From contig NW_001799002.1 of the NCBI RefSeq assembly GCF_000165425.1, positions 129,699 to 193,698 on the forward strand: DNA of 64,000 bases. The letters run 5' to 3'. A model generated the notes under the pieces. It made no database searches, had not been told where the DNA came from, and was given only the letters and a program-made list of their open reading frames with translations. This stretch comes from Paramecium tetraurelia. Its lineage: Eukaryota > Ciliophora > Oligohymenophorea > Peniculida > Parameciidae. Numbering within the stretch: the first letter of the stretch is position 1; each line of letters opens with the position of its first letter. The translations under genes were made by a program, and so were the position numbers. This document shows positions 53,634 to 64,000 of the stretch, one piece after another.

Positions 53634-54386
53634 TCTATCTATATATCACTATATTATTCATCTTCAAAAGTAAAGCCTAATGAATCAATTATATCATTTA
53701 ACTTTTAAGAAATTTTTAAATTATATTTTCTATTCACAGAATTATTATTTTAATTGATTAACAATCATTTTTATATTAATAATTTTACAGATGTCTATGA
53801 TGTCTATTTAGAATTGCGACTTAGCTTTTCTTTTTGATAAAAGGGTGTATGAACCTAAATTAAGAATCAAATTCATAAAAACACTTTGATAAAATAATGT
53901 GATGATCTTTAATTAATCATTCTGTAAAATAAAAAGAAAACAAACTTCAAATTGTTTTAAATCTGAAAATTATATTCACTCTATCACTTGGAATGTTGGA
54001 TAAATTTAATTATTGAACAATAGCAAATCAAATTATTTGTTTAAGTAAAATAAATAAAAAAAGTTTAATTGAGCTTGAAAATAAAGAAATTAATAAATGG
54101 CAAACATTATAAGCATAATTAATGCTGGAATACCTATAAAAGTTACAAAGAATACCAACTAGTAAATCACGAATATATATATTTAAGTATATAAAAATAA
54201 ATTCTTTCATGCAAGTATTATAATCAATTTTTATTTGAATCTTCTATTTTTCGTTTGTTTTTTGTTTCATTAAGTTTACCTTTCAACGTATTGAAATAAT
54301 TGTTATAGTAAACTAAATAGAATAATTACTAGAAATTTAGTATTTCTAAAGAGTGATAGTAATAAAGTTAAGATTAATTAATCTCA
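53634..54386. other. intergenic region between family members A and B
   Basis: About 750 bp, AT-rich, no supported gene. Short open stretches on both strands lack protein character. Confidence 0.55.
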
Positions 54387-55535
54387 ATGAAAATGCTAGT
54401 ATTTCTATTTATCTTTTTTGTTATTGGATTAACAAGACTCCCTATAGAAGGTGCAGAATGTAACATATATTTGGAAAAATTTGGAACTGCTAATAATGAA
54501 GATGGATCTGGTGCTACAAAGCTTGCTTTCTCAGGAGATGTTTCCTACGTCCCAGGTACTTCTAATTTGAGGGTAAACTTAAGATATTCTGATGTTGATC
54601 GCTTTAATGATCTATAATACTACGGTCTTGTTTAAGAAGATGGGAAGAAAGCGAATGAAACATGCCTTGACCTTAAACTATATAAATTCACATCAAACTA
54701 ATATGCTGATGGCATAGAAGTTACTGATTTAACAATAACACCATCAAACAATTTCTAAAAATAATGGAGATATTATACATTCATAATTCCAGGTGAACAA
54801 TTCGAGACAAGATTAGTGAAGACGTCTAATTCTAACTAATATATTTACAAAGGATATTACGCAATTGCTTATTATGCTGCTGGTACCGACGAACTCTAAT
54901 ACACATTCTATTTTGATTTCGCAGTCGTTGTTGATAGAACGACCAATTAAGCAGAAACAGCTTTTACTCCTCTGAGTCGAAAAGCAACTGCATCATGTAA
55001 GCCTAATGAACCTTGTGAGAATTAGGGAGATAGCATTTTAAAATGGTGCACAGATTTAACTTGTACTGCATTCGGATAACAAGACCTCCATCAAAATGAT
55101 CTTTTTGTAATATTATAGATAATGAACACAGCTGATAAGAATGACTATTATTTAATTGATACTGAAGTTTGGTTCACTGGTGATGGAATCCTTTAAAAAG
55201 CTACACCAATTGTTGTGAATAACTCAATTAAAGGATAGGCCATCATTTAATTATAAGCTGATATAGCTTGGAATAATCTTTCTATTTAAGTTTCTTCTAT
55301 CTTATCGACTAGTTAAACTGGAGGAAGAAGATTGTTAGCCTAAGTGACCTATGACACATATACAGGACTTCTACAAGATATAAATTGTATCAAAGCTGAA
55401 GGAGCATAAACATGCCCCAATTGTGAATAAGAGTGCATGGTTAATGGATTTGCTCATGATGGATGTGAACCTTGCAACCAATCAAATTTAACTGTATTGC
55501 TATTATTGGTTACATTTTTATTCATAATGATTTGA
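54387..55535 (+). CDS. secreted Cys-motif family protein, member B
   Basis: 382 residues, one exon, TGA 55533-55535. Signal peptide 'MKMLVFLFIFFVIGLTRLPI'. N-module 'CNIYLEKFGTANNEDGSGAT' ... 'KLAFSGDVSYV' ... 'QWRYYTFIIPG'; single C-module 'LKWCTDLTCTAFGQQDLHQN' ... 'TEVWFTGDGILQKATPI'; terminal 'CPNCEQECMVNGFAHDGCEP' and a hydrophobic end 'LTVLLLLVTFLFIMI'. A dibasic-Arg stretch 'TGGRRLLAQV' precedes the Cys signature and is shared with member C. The most intact single-module copy and a good reference for the family. Function unknown. Confidence 0.9.
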
Positions 55536-56207
55536 TTGGTTTTATCTAAATTTTATATATTAAAAACAAATATTTGCAAATAATCATTTATCAGTTTATT
55601 GTTGAATAAATTATAAAAATAAAATTCTACTTTGAAAGGTACTATTGAAGTTTTTAAAATGCTTGCCAAAATGTGTTAAAAGATGCTTTTGAGATCATAA
55701 AATGGACTAAGTACTTAAAAACGAGGATATAAAGATTAAATCTTTAGTAATTTTTAATTCATTTAAATAATAGAGAAATTTCATTGAAATATATAGATTT
55801 ATAACATAATATACATTCATTTATACATATGGTTGTAAATGCAATAAGAATTATGAATAATAAAAAATAATTATGTTTAAGATACAATACATTATAAGGT
55901 AGATAAAATTATAACAATTCTTGCTTTCTTGAAATGGCTACTATCCTGTAACAATGTCATCTATATTTTGCAAATTTATAAAATTAACTCAATAGATTTT
56001 ACTATAGAGAATGACTTATTCAGCTTTATTTTGAATATTAAAACCAGAATATATTTACTAAATAGTTCACCCTTATTTTGATTTGAAATTGAATCTTCAG
56101 CTACTTTAATTTAATGATATTGAATTTTTTGAAGTAAGAAAGGCTTCTATAAGTTAGGAAGAATAATGAAGATAATAGTATGATTTGATATGATATACAT
56201 AATTGAA
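55536..56207. other. spacer between converging family members B and C
   Basis: About 670 bp of very AT-rich sequence holding the two 3' ends. Nothing else is seen. Confidence 0.55.
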
Positions 56208-57371
56208 TCAAATTGTGAAAATTAATAATAATATTGCAAAGAAAACAAATGCAATCTTATGGGAAAAACAACAGCTTGGACAACCATCATGAGCAAATCC
56301 ATTAGCTTCCCATTCTTATATGCATGTTGGACATGAATCTGATCCTTCTGCTTTAATACACTAAATTTATTAAGTTTCTCCAAAGACTGGATCAAACTAA
56401 GTTTAAAACAATATTCTTCTTCTTCCTGTTTAGAAGGCTGATAAAGTGGAAGTAACTTTAATTGTGACTTCAGTCCATGCAATTTCAGCTTTCAATTAAA
56501 TAATTACTTATCCTAGTATTGTATTATTTATAGAAATTGGTGATGCTTTCTTTAATAATCCATTTCCTGTGTACCAAACTTCAGTTTCTGTCAAATAAAA
56601 GCCCTCCATTCCAGCTGTTGTAACAAATTATTAAAGAACAAATTCATCATTTAAATGAAGATCTGGAATGGCAAATGTAGAGCATTTCAAATCAGTGCAC
56701 CAGTTTACTTTTGTATCATAGATTGCATTGCAAGCGCTAGTAATTGTACAATTGAATGTTGATCTCTAACTCAAAGGTTTGAAAAAAGGGTCATATAAAG
56801 GATCTGTTGCCTTATTAATAATAATTGAAAATTCAAAAAAGAATGTATATTGGAGTGAATCTGTACCAGTTGCATAATAAGCAAGTGCAAAATATCCTGT
56901 GTAAATGAATTATTCAGTATTAGATGTTTCAACCAATCTAGTTTTCAATTCAGTTCTTGGAATTGTGAATACATAATATCTCCAAAATTTTGAGAAGTTG
57001 GTTGATGATGTTATTGTTAAATCAGTGACTTAAACTGGATCAGAGTATTTATTGGATGTATATTACCATAATTTAAGATCGAGACAAACCTCGTCAGCTG
57101 ATTTACCATCCTCCTTAACAAGACCAAAATATGTTACATCAGTAAAGAGATCATCATCATTATATCTCAAATTAACCTATGCAATAGTATTTCCTTAGAC
57201 AAAGGAAACATATCCTGTGAAAGCTAATTTTGAAGTAGCTGTTCTTTCAGCATTAGAAACAGTTCCAAATTTGTTCAAATATTTCATACAGTTTGGATCA
57301 TCGAAAGACAGACCTGATACTTGCCCTAAATAGATTACAACCAGGATTGTATTTACGAATATTGTTTTCAT
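56208..57371 (-). CDS. secreted Cys-motif family protein, member C
   Basis: 387 residues, one exon, ATG 57371 ('MKTIFVNTILVVIYLGQVSG', signal peptide), TGA 56208-56210. Same plan as member B: 'CMKYLNKFGTVSNAERTATS', 'KLAFTGYVSFVQGN', 'VKEDGKSADEVCLDLKLW', 'FWRYYVFTIPR', 'VNWCTDLKCSTFAIPDLHLN', 'TEVWYTGNGLLKKASPI', 'CPTCIQEWEANGFAHDGCPS', then a hydrophobic C-terminus. The second Cys of the usual 'CxQEC' pair is Trp here. A 193-bp part (56525-56717) is almost identical, in inverted orientation, to a part of member D. Confidence 0.9.
56525..56717 (-). repeat. 193-bp inverted repeat, arm 1 (in member C)
   Basis: Matches 58458-58650 on the opposite strand with one mismatch seen by eye (GCCATT versus GCCAAT). 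It covers most of the C-module coding sequence. Confidence 0.9.
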
Positions 57372-57820
57372 ATATTAAATTAATGCTTTCGCTGCTGAAT
57401 TTTTCTTTTTTCAACCAAAAATTACAATAAATTCTATATGAAACAATATTGAACAAAATTCATATTTTTTTGATTGAAAATTTGTAGCATTCAAAAATAT
57501 GATGATACCATTATCCTCATACTAACAATCAAATAAATTTCTTCTTTAGCAAGGCATACTTCTTTTTACCTCATTAGAATTCATTCTATTACTTTTTTTT
57601 AATAATGTCCAATTGGTTAATATTAAATATTTAATAATTTTATCCATCATTAACTACTCAATGCTCTTAGAATTTTTTATGAATTAAATATATTTGTCTT
57701 AGATTTACATTTGAAAATGAGTTTATACCAAATCATTATCTTTTAATATTTTTCTGGTAGAATTTGTTCTAATTTTGGGTTGAAAAATGAAAAATTAGGC
57801 AGAATAGACATCCATTTAAA
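57372..57820. other. divergent spacer between members C and D
   Basis: About 450 bp, AT-rich, with the promoter of member C and the remains of that of D. No gene seen. Confidence 0.5.
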
Positions 57821-58130
57821 ATGAAAAATTCTCTATCTTCGCAATCCTGGTTTTACTTTAATTATAGTATTTATCAAGTCTGAATTTCGATGATCCAAAC
57901 TGTATGAAATATTTGAACAAATTTAACAAATTAAATCCTAATGACGGATTAGGTACTTCAAAAATTAGCTTTCACAGGAGATATATACCTTGTCACCAAC
58001 TCTAATAATGCAAAAATTAGCTTGAGATTTATTGATGCTGATCTTTTTAATGATCCAATCTATTTTGGTTTTATTAAGGAGGATGGTAAAACAGATGATT
58101 AGGTTTGTCTAAAACTTAAATTATGGTAAT

Positions 58131-58227
58131 ATACATCTAATAAATACTCTGATCCATTGAAAATCACTGATTTAACAATAATACCATCAAACAATTCGGA
58201 AAAATAATGGAGATATTATTCATTCAT
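58131..58227 (+). repeat. 97-bp segment shared with member E
   Basis: Matches 61239-61335 on the opposite strand with one mismatch seen (TTGAAAATC versus TTGAAAGTC). Covers 'KYSDPLK...DLTIIPSNNSEKQWRY'. Confidence 0.85.
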
Positions 58228-58457
58228 ATAAGTTCAAAACTAGATTAGTTGAAACATCTAATTCTAATTAATTCATTTACACAGGATATTATTCAATCGC
58301 TTATTATGCAGCTGGTACAGATTCACTCTAATACACAAATTATTTTTCCTTTTTTATTATTATCGATGAAGTAACAGGTGTTGTAAGTGAAATTGTTTTC
58401 AATCCTTAGAGTTTAGGAGAAATTATACCATCTTAAGGATGTGGCTATTTTAGACCC

Positions 58458-58650
58458 GATACAAAAGTAAACTGGTGCACTGATTTGAAATGCTCTACAT
58501 TTGCCAATCCAGATCTTCATTTAAATGATGAATTTGTTCTTTAATAATTTGTTACAACAGCTGGAATGGAGGGCTTTTATTTGACAGAAACTGAAGTTTG
58601 GTACACAGGAAATGGATTATTAAAGAAAGCATCACCAATTTCTATAAATA
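58458..58650 (+). repeat. 193-bp inverted repeat, arm 2 (in member D)
   Basis: Partner of 56525-56717; one mismatch seen. Sequence on both sides diverges at once, so the edges are sharp. Confidence 0.9.
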
Positions 58651-58740
58651 TTTCTTACTTTAAAAAATATGATACTGTTAATAGGTTGCAATAGAGTAGT
58701 TTTTACATTCGGTCGCTATTTAGCACCTGATTTACACAAC

Positions 58741-59568
58741 TCATTAGAGTATAAATTATATGCCTATGGATTTGTATGGATAGAAATATTTTTATAGTGA
58801 TAATATTTTCTTTATTGAACCATTTTTATTATAATAATAAATTTCCAAATATATATTTTTTGTATAAATATAAATAAGTTCATAATTTATGACAACATTT
58901 TCATTTTTCTGGATTAATCACCTTATGAAACTTATTTCTAAATAATTCAATAATTTCTATGGAAATTTATAGATTTAATCAGTTATGATTTATTATTCAA
59001 TAAAAAGGTGTATGGGACTATCTTAAATAAAAAAAGTTTATAAAGACCAAAAAAGATTATTTATGTCTAAGATAAACCTAACTATTGATAAATTCATTGA
59101 TTTAACTGCAGAATTGTATGTTAAGAAACTTAGATTTTTAATATCAAAAGATTATTGATAATAAATAATTTGGAGCTTCCAAAGGCAAACAAAATTACTT
59201 AAGAGAAAAATTCTAGCTTGCTAAAAACTACAATCAATTAAGAGATATAACTGTAGGCTATTCAAGATCGATTCCATAAGAACCTTTATTAAAATTGTAT
59301 TCATGATGTTTATATCCAATACTATTAGAATACCATATGAATAGAGAGTGATTTAATTTGGAAATTTTTATGTTATAACTCTTTTTAATTAAATAATGTT
59401 TCAATTTTGCATTTATTAATCTTAAATTAGATGAGAATAGACATATCTTTTGTTGATTGAATTCTTTTATTAATTACAATCAAATCCATCTTGAAATCAT
59501 ATTAAAATATTTTTTATTTTACTAAATAAACAATCATTTTCATGATGATGAATCAGATTAATTAAAAA
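58741..59568. other. AT-rich intergenic region
   Basis: About 830 bp downstream of the pseudogene. No open frame with protein character and no RNA gene found. Confidence 0.55.
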
Positions 59569-59925
59569 TCATAGTAAAGGCATTTTTGGTAATAAATCGC
59601 TAGTGAATCGAATAGCATTTGAAAAACTAAAATTATTTACAAATCAATACTCTCCTTCTATGACTAACTTTTTTCTCATAAACAATGTTCTTAAGTTCGT
59701 TTATCCCTTAGAAAAGCAAACCATGTCATCATCTTAAATATTGAAAATGGTATCAGCATCTTTACTTGTATCAGGTATTACTTTTTTGCCATCAATATCA
59801 ATTAGCCAAAGTTTATGTTCAGATCCTCTAATTACTTTAAAGCAAATCTTGCCTTTGACCTTCTTTTTTAACTTATCGGATAATCCTTTTGATGCCATAA
59901 ATTCAAAAATTGGATTGGAATGCAT
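59569..59925 (-). CDS. SCP2 sterol-carrier domain protein
   Basis: 110 residues after a 24-nt intron (59627-59650). The whole protein is an SCP2 domain: 'LKKKVKGKICFKVIRG', 'LWLIDIDGKKVIPDTSKDAD', 'TIFNIQDDDMVCFSKGQTNL', 'TLFMRKKLVIEGDFSNAIRF', ending 'LLPKMPLL'. SCP2 proteins bind lipids in a hydrophobic tunnel and often work in peroxisomes; the C-terminus (PLL) is not a clear PTS1. ATG 59925, TGA 59569-59571. It is embedded in the secreted-family cluster but unrelated to it. Confidence 0.88.
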
Positions 59926-60451
59926 TATTTTTATTTATTAATAATAAATAAGAATTCACTCTAACAATTATCTCTTTTAGGCCATAGTTAAGAAGATTAA
60001 AAAATCTAGAAAATATTTGTTTTCCATATATACGTTATCAATCTTTACTAAATCAATATCCTAAATTATCGATTCTATAACTAATTGAGAAGCAACAGAA
60101 AAAGGATTAATTCACCATTACATGAAATTTATTAAAATTAAATTAAGTATTATTCTTTTCCAACCAATAATGTTATGGAATTTCTTTTTACTGTATTAAA
60201 AGGAGTTGTATTTATTATGTGTTCCTGCTATTATATGATTTATGAAATGATTCTTTATTTGCAAAATTATTTTGTTGAATTTAATATTTATTTTTAAAGT
60301 CTGAGAATGATAGGATGAATGAATATAGAGGATTGAATTTATATTTAAATAAGAAAATAAGATTGATTGTATTTTTGAAAATAAAGATTATACTAATTAA
60401 TAGTAATCTAAATTCTTAGCTATTCTATTTGGATATATTAACACAAATTAT
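59926..60451. other. intergenic spacer
   Basis: About 525 bp AT-rich sequence between the SCP2 gene start and the end of member E. Nothing recognised. Confidence 0.5.
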
Positions 60452-61645
60452 TCATAATATGTATGATTTAATTTCGGATAAATTAAGGAATATTATTATC
60501 AAAATTAAAACTATCCCCCAGAAAATAAATCCCATCTATTCCTAAGATTAGGGAAGTTAACATCCATCATGAGCAAACCCATTAATTTCTAATTCTTATT
60601 CACATGTTACACATGTATCTGATCCTTATGCTTTTATACACTCAATTTATTAACTTTCTCCAGAAACTTTGTCAAATTCAGTTTAACCCCTCACTCTTTT
60701 TCTTTCTGATTATAATATTGACAAAGTGGAAATAACTTTAATTGTGACTTCAGTCCATACAATTTCAGCCTTCAATGAAATAATGACTTATCCTCGAATT
60801 TTATTATTTATAGAAATTGGTGATGCTTTCTTTAATAATCCTTTTCCTGTGTACCAAACTTCTGTTTTAGTCAAATAATAACCCTATATTCCGGGAGTAG
60901 TAGTAACTTATTATAGAATAAACTCATCTTTGAAATGAAGATCTGGGGTAGCATATGCAGTACATTTCAAATCGGTGCACCACTTTAATTATGTATCATG
61001 CTGGATGCAGTCACTCCTTCCATGACATGCTTAATAAAAAATACTCAAAGGTTTAAATAAAGATTCAAATGCAGTGCCTTTTGTTCTATCAATAGAAAGA
61101 GAAAGTTCAAAAAAGAATGTATATTAGAGTTAATCTGTTCCAGTTGCATAAAATGTAAGTGCATAATATCCTGTGTAAATGAATTAATCAGAATTAGATG
61201 TTTCAACTAATTTGATTTTGAATTCATTTTAAGGAATAATGAATGAATAATATCTCCATTATTTTTCCGAATTGTTTGATGGTATTATTGTTAAATCAGT
61301 GACTTTCAATGGATCAGAGTATTTATTAGATGTATATCTCCATAATTTAAGATCAAGACAAACCTAATCCTCTGTTTTACCATCCTCTTTAGTAAGACCA
61401 AAATAGATTGGATCATTAAAAAGATCAGCATCACTATATCTCAAGCTAACCTTTGCATTATTAGTTCCTGTGATAAAGGAGACATCACCTGTGAAAGCAA
61501 CTTTTAAAGGACCTAATCCCTCACTATAATTGAAATATCCAAACTTCCACAAATATTTCATACAGTCTGGATCATTGATTGACAAACCTGATACTATCTC
61601 TAATTAGAGTACAGCTATAATAGTGATTATGAACTTTGTTTTCAT
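60452..61645 (-). CDS. secreted Cys-motif family protein, member E
   Basis: 397 residues, one exon. ATG 61645 with signal peptide 'MKTKFIITIIAVLQLEIVSG'; 'CMKYLWKFGYFNYSEGLGPL'; 'VAFTGDVSFITGTNNAKVSL'; 'DPIYFGLTKEDGKTEDQVCL'; 'QWRYYSFIIP'; C-module 'LKWCTDLKCTAYATPDLHFK'; 'TEVWYTGKGLLKKASPI'. The terminal signature reads 'CVTCEQELEINGFAHDGCQL' with the second and last Cys lost, followed by 'MGFIFWGIVLILIIIFLNLS' and a longer charged end to TGA 60452-60454. Divergence at the C-terminus suggests relaxed constraint or a different anchor. Confidence 0.88.
61239..61335 (-). repeat. 97-bp segment shared with member D
   Basis: Partner of 58131-58227, inverted, one mismatch seen. Confidence 0.85.
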
Positions 61646-64000
61646 TTATTTTATTAATGAGTGTTCTTCTTAAATTATCATTTTTATGGATATTAGAATT
61701 AATTCTATTAATATTTTGAATTTAAAAGATATAACATTCCCAATCTTGTGGTGAATATATGTTAATAATTTAAATGAAATTATATTTTAAACCAAGCCAA
61801 GTTGAATTATATTATCTATATTCATTTTATTCATTTAAACAACATTTATAATTTTCTTTGTTATGTAATTTAATTTTATCATAATTTTGATTAATTATCT
61901 CCTGTTTTGTTATTACTTATAATTATTCAATAATTTTTTACTAAATTACTTTAAATAATTATCATTTCAGCCATCTAATAGTCAAAGCTAAATATGGCCA
62001 CAACATTAGCTTTATGAAGGAATAAGTATCCAAAATCTAAGCAAACCAATACATACTTTGTTTGTATAATATTAAATAAATATTATCTTGAATTTCTTCA
62101 AATATCTCTTCAGATTTGGCTACTAAGTTAATTAATTTAAAAAAAAGAAATTTACTAAAAATAAAATTTATTAAGAAATCAAACATATCATTATAATAAG
62201 AATTAGAGGATTTTATAGACGAATACAGATTTATCTAATTTTTCAGACTTCTTGATATTATTGTTATTGTAATTTAATTTAAGGAGCGAGTAATTTAGTT
62301 CTCTTTCTATTCCAATTCTAGACTAATATCTGCTTGAAAGTGTTAAAGTATTCCAGAATAGCAATTTGCAATTGCTAAATCGTATCTATTCGAAAGGATC
62401 AGAGAATTTTCCCTCATTTATTTTTGATACATATATGATATTATAAATATGAATCTTATATAATAGCATCCAGGTTATTGTTGTAACAAGAAGCTTGAAG
62501 GTATTAAATTAAAGTGTAGATTTTTTGAACTTGAGTTGATATAATTTGATTAAGCACAAAATGGATATTATGAAATTATTAGTAAGTTGTTGCAACATCA
62601 ATCAATTTACAATTCTTCACATCTTTTCAATGGAGGTATTATTCAGCACTAAGAAAAAAATATTTTCGTCAATATTCTGTTAAAGCAACCTTAAAAGTTA
62701 ATTAAAAATTCTTCAAATACATACTGATTTACATTTCCGATAAAAATTTATAGCAATAAACCCATCAAACATATAGCACCAATTCAATTTTATTTACAGG
62801 AATGAAAACTATTTAAATTGTTAGTTTAATGCAACTTTTAAATTTCTCCAAAAGCTAAATTTATCGATGTGGACTAATATTAAGAAATTTATTATAAACT
62901 TAAGATATTTATCTTACAGTGCTTAAGTGTACGACATTATCTTAAGCTGCAAATTTTTCAATCCATAACTTATGCTTTTCCTCAAATAAAAGCAAATGAT
63001 TTTGACTCAGAAAATCAGGGCACTCAATAACTTGCTTTTATACATGTCACTAAAAATTCTAAAAAATGTTGCTAATACAATTTCTAATTCTGAAGCTATT
63101 TTCTTTTACTTGAAAGTTAGTTAAGAGTCAAATACTTCTACTCTCTTATAGTTTGTTAATTTTTCTTTTCATACCTACTTGTTATAATTTTATGTGCATC
63201 TAAAGTAAGCAATTCTTGCATTTTTTATATGAATTTAATGAAATGTTTTTCATAAAAATAAGTTTAATAAAATTATTAACATTCTTCATTATATATTTGT
63301 CTACATAATACATAATGTAGTTTTTTTGTAAGGCCCATATAGAGAATAATATATTTACAGACAAAAAGAAGCTTATGTTTCCTATTACATAATTGCTTAA
63401 ATATGAAAATTATTTGAATTAATTAAGATTGATATTCTAAAACTCATATTATAAAAATTGAATAAAAATATTTTCTCATTTTATGAAAAAAACATCCAAT
63501 AAAAATGCTATTTATATTTTTATCTTAATAACAATCATTACCTTTTTTTTATACTCAATTATGGGATAAATTAATTTCAATTTGATTAAATTTTTAATTA
63601 ATTGAGCAAATATTAACAATTCTTTAAGATTTCTAATTAAAAAACAGATTAACCAACTTATTCTATTGAATCTAGCAGTTTATTTGCGTGCAATCAGTTC
63701 TTTAGATGTAAAAGCTTAGTATTTGCTAGAATTAGAAAAGTTCAAATAGGATTATTGCTGGATCAACAACTAAAGAGAGAATTTTACATGAGATAAAAAA
63801 GAAACTAAGTGGCTAAGAGCCAGCTTTGATGACGGCCTGATTAAACATGGGCAGTAAATGTTTTTTAAATGATCTCAATCATTCTTTATTCAAAAACCCA
63901 AAGTGTAGGATTATTATAATCTTACACAAATAATTTAATGTAAAGTTATTCAATTAAAAGTTTATTTCATTAATTAGATACATCTATTGTAAGAAATAAA
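61646..64000. other. gene-poor right end with ORF-like fragments
   Basis: About 2.35 kb, extremely AT-rich. On the plus strand 62561-63232 is open for 224 codons from an ATG ('MDIMKLLVSCCNINQFTILH'), but its hydrophobic, repetitive composition and the low TGA frequency expected here leave chance possible. A second stretch at about 63690-63870 reads 'YLLELEKFKQDYCWINNQRE' then, after a TGA, 'KETKWLRASFDDGLIKHGQQ', which looks like a decayed exon. No C4A2/C3A3 telomeric repeat is present. Confidence 0.4.

Larger units (their letters stand above)
57821..58740 (+). pseudogene. secreted Cys-motif family, member D, frameshifted mosaic pseudogene
   Basis: Clearly homologous to members B, C and E, but broken. 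The ATG at 57821 is out of frame with the leader and N-module ('SLNFDDPNCMKYLNKFNKLN'). One extra A in the run at about 57960 shifts the frame before the 'AFTGDI' segment. Another shift occurs at about 58230, after 'QWRYYSFI'. The C-module ('VNWCTDLKCSTFANPDLHLN', 'TEVWYTGNGLLKKASPI') is intact in the third frame. Similarity stops at about 58650, so the terminal Cys signature and anchor are missing. No 20-31-nt intron explains the breaks, and the intact copies have no introns. The 5' half is closest to E, the 3' half to C. Confidence 0.88.

Overview
The window looks like a piece of a ciliate macronuclear chromosome, most likely Paramecium. Three things seen in the sequence support this. Conserved domains (VPS13, UPF1, INTS9, LTA4H, CDPK) read through in-frame TAA and TAG as Gln, and TGA is the only stop. 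About 45 introns of about 20-31 nt, nearly all GTA...TAG, restore the reading frame inside recognisable domains. Genes are packed on both strands with gaps of about 10-150 bp. The sequence is strongly AT-rich. All gene models were built by hand with TGA as the only stop and tiny introns, so starts and some junctions are provisional.

Left part (1-22.7 kb): the C-terminal two thirds of a VPS13 lipid-transfer protein (+), a ~2,000-residue coiled-coil protein (-), an OTU deubiquitinase and a RING finger protein (both -), an M1 aminopeptidase/LTA4 hydrolase-like enzyme with a signal peptide (-), a dual-specificity phosphatase (+), a small MGxxC protein (-), a basic protein (+), a p23/CS-domain protein (+) and a SEL1/TPR-like protein (-). 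Middle part (22.9-51.7 kb): a membrane protein with two PX domains (+), an unrecognised protein (+), UPF1 (-), a protein kinase with a long C-terminal extension (+), two coiled-coil ORFs (+), a 1,650-residue furin-like Cys-rich membrane protein (-), an RpiB-like protein (+), Integrator subunit 9 (-), a RING-H2 protein (-), a ULK-like kinase (+), a cyclin (-), a poorly resolved gene (-), a small coiled-coil protein (-), an RBPMS-type RRM protein (+) and a Ca2+-dependent protein kinase (-).

Right part (51.7-64 kb) is different: gene-poor, more AT-rich, and occupied by five members of one secreted Cys-containing protein family in mixed orientation. One member is a frameshifted mosaic pseudogene whose two halves nearly match two different neighbours, and a small SCP2-type lipid carrier gene lies among them. 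The last 2.3 kb holds no gene I can support firmly. The changing orientation, duplication and decay suggest a fast-evolving family cluster, perhaps near a chromosome end; no telomeric repeat is visible.

Functional links are modest. OTU and RING genes are neighbours. A kinase, a cyclin and a RING-H2 gene sit together with INTS9. Signalling (DSP, CDPK, two other kinases) and membrane traffic or lipid transfer (VPS13, PX, SCP2) recur. None of this looks like an operon; ciliate genes are expected to be transcribed singly.
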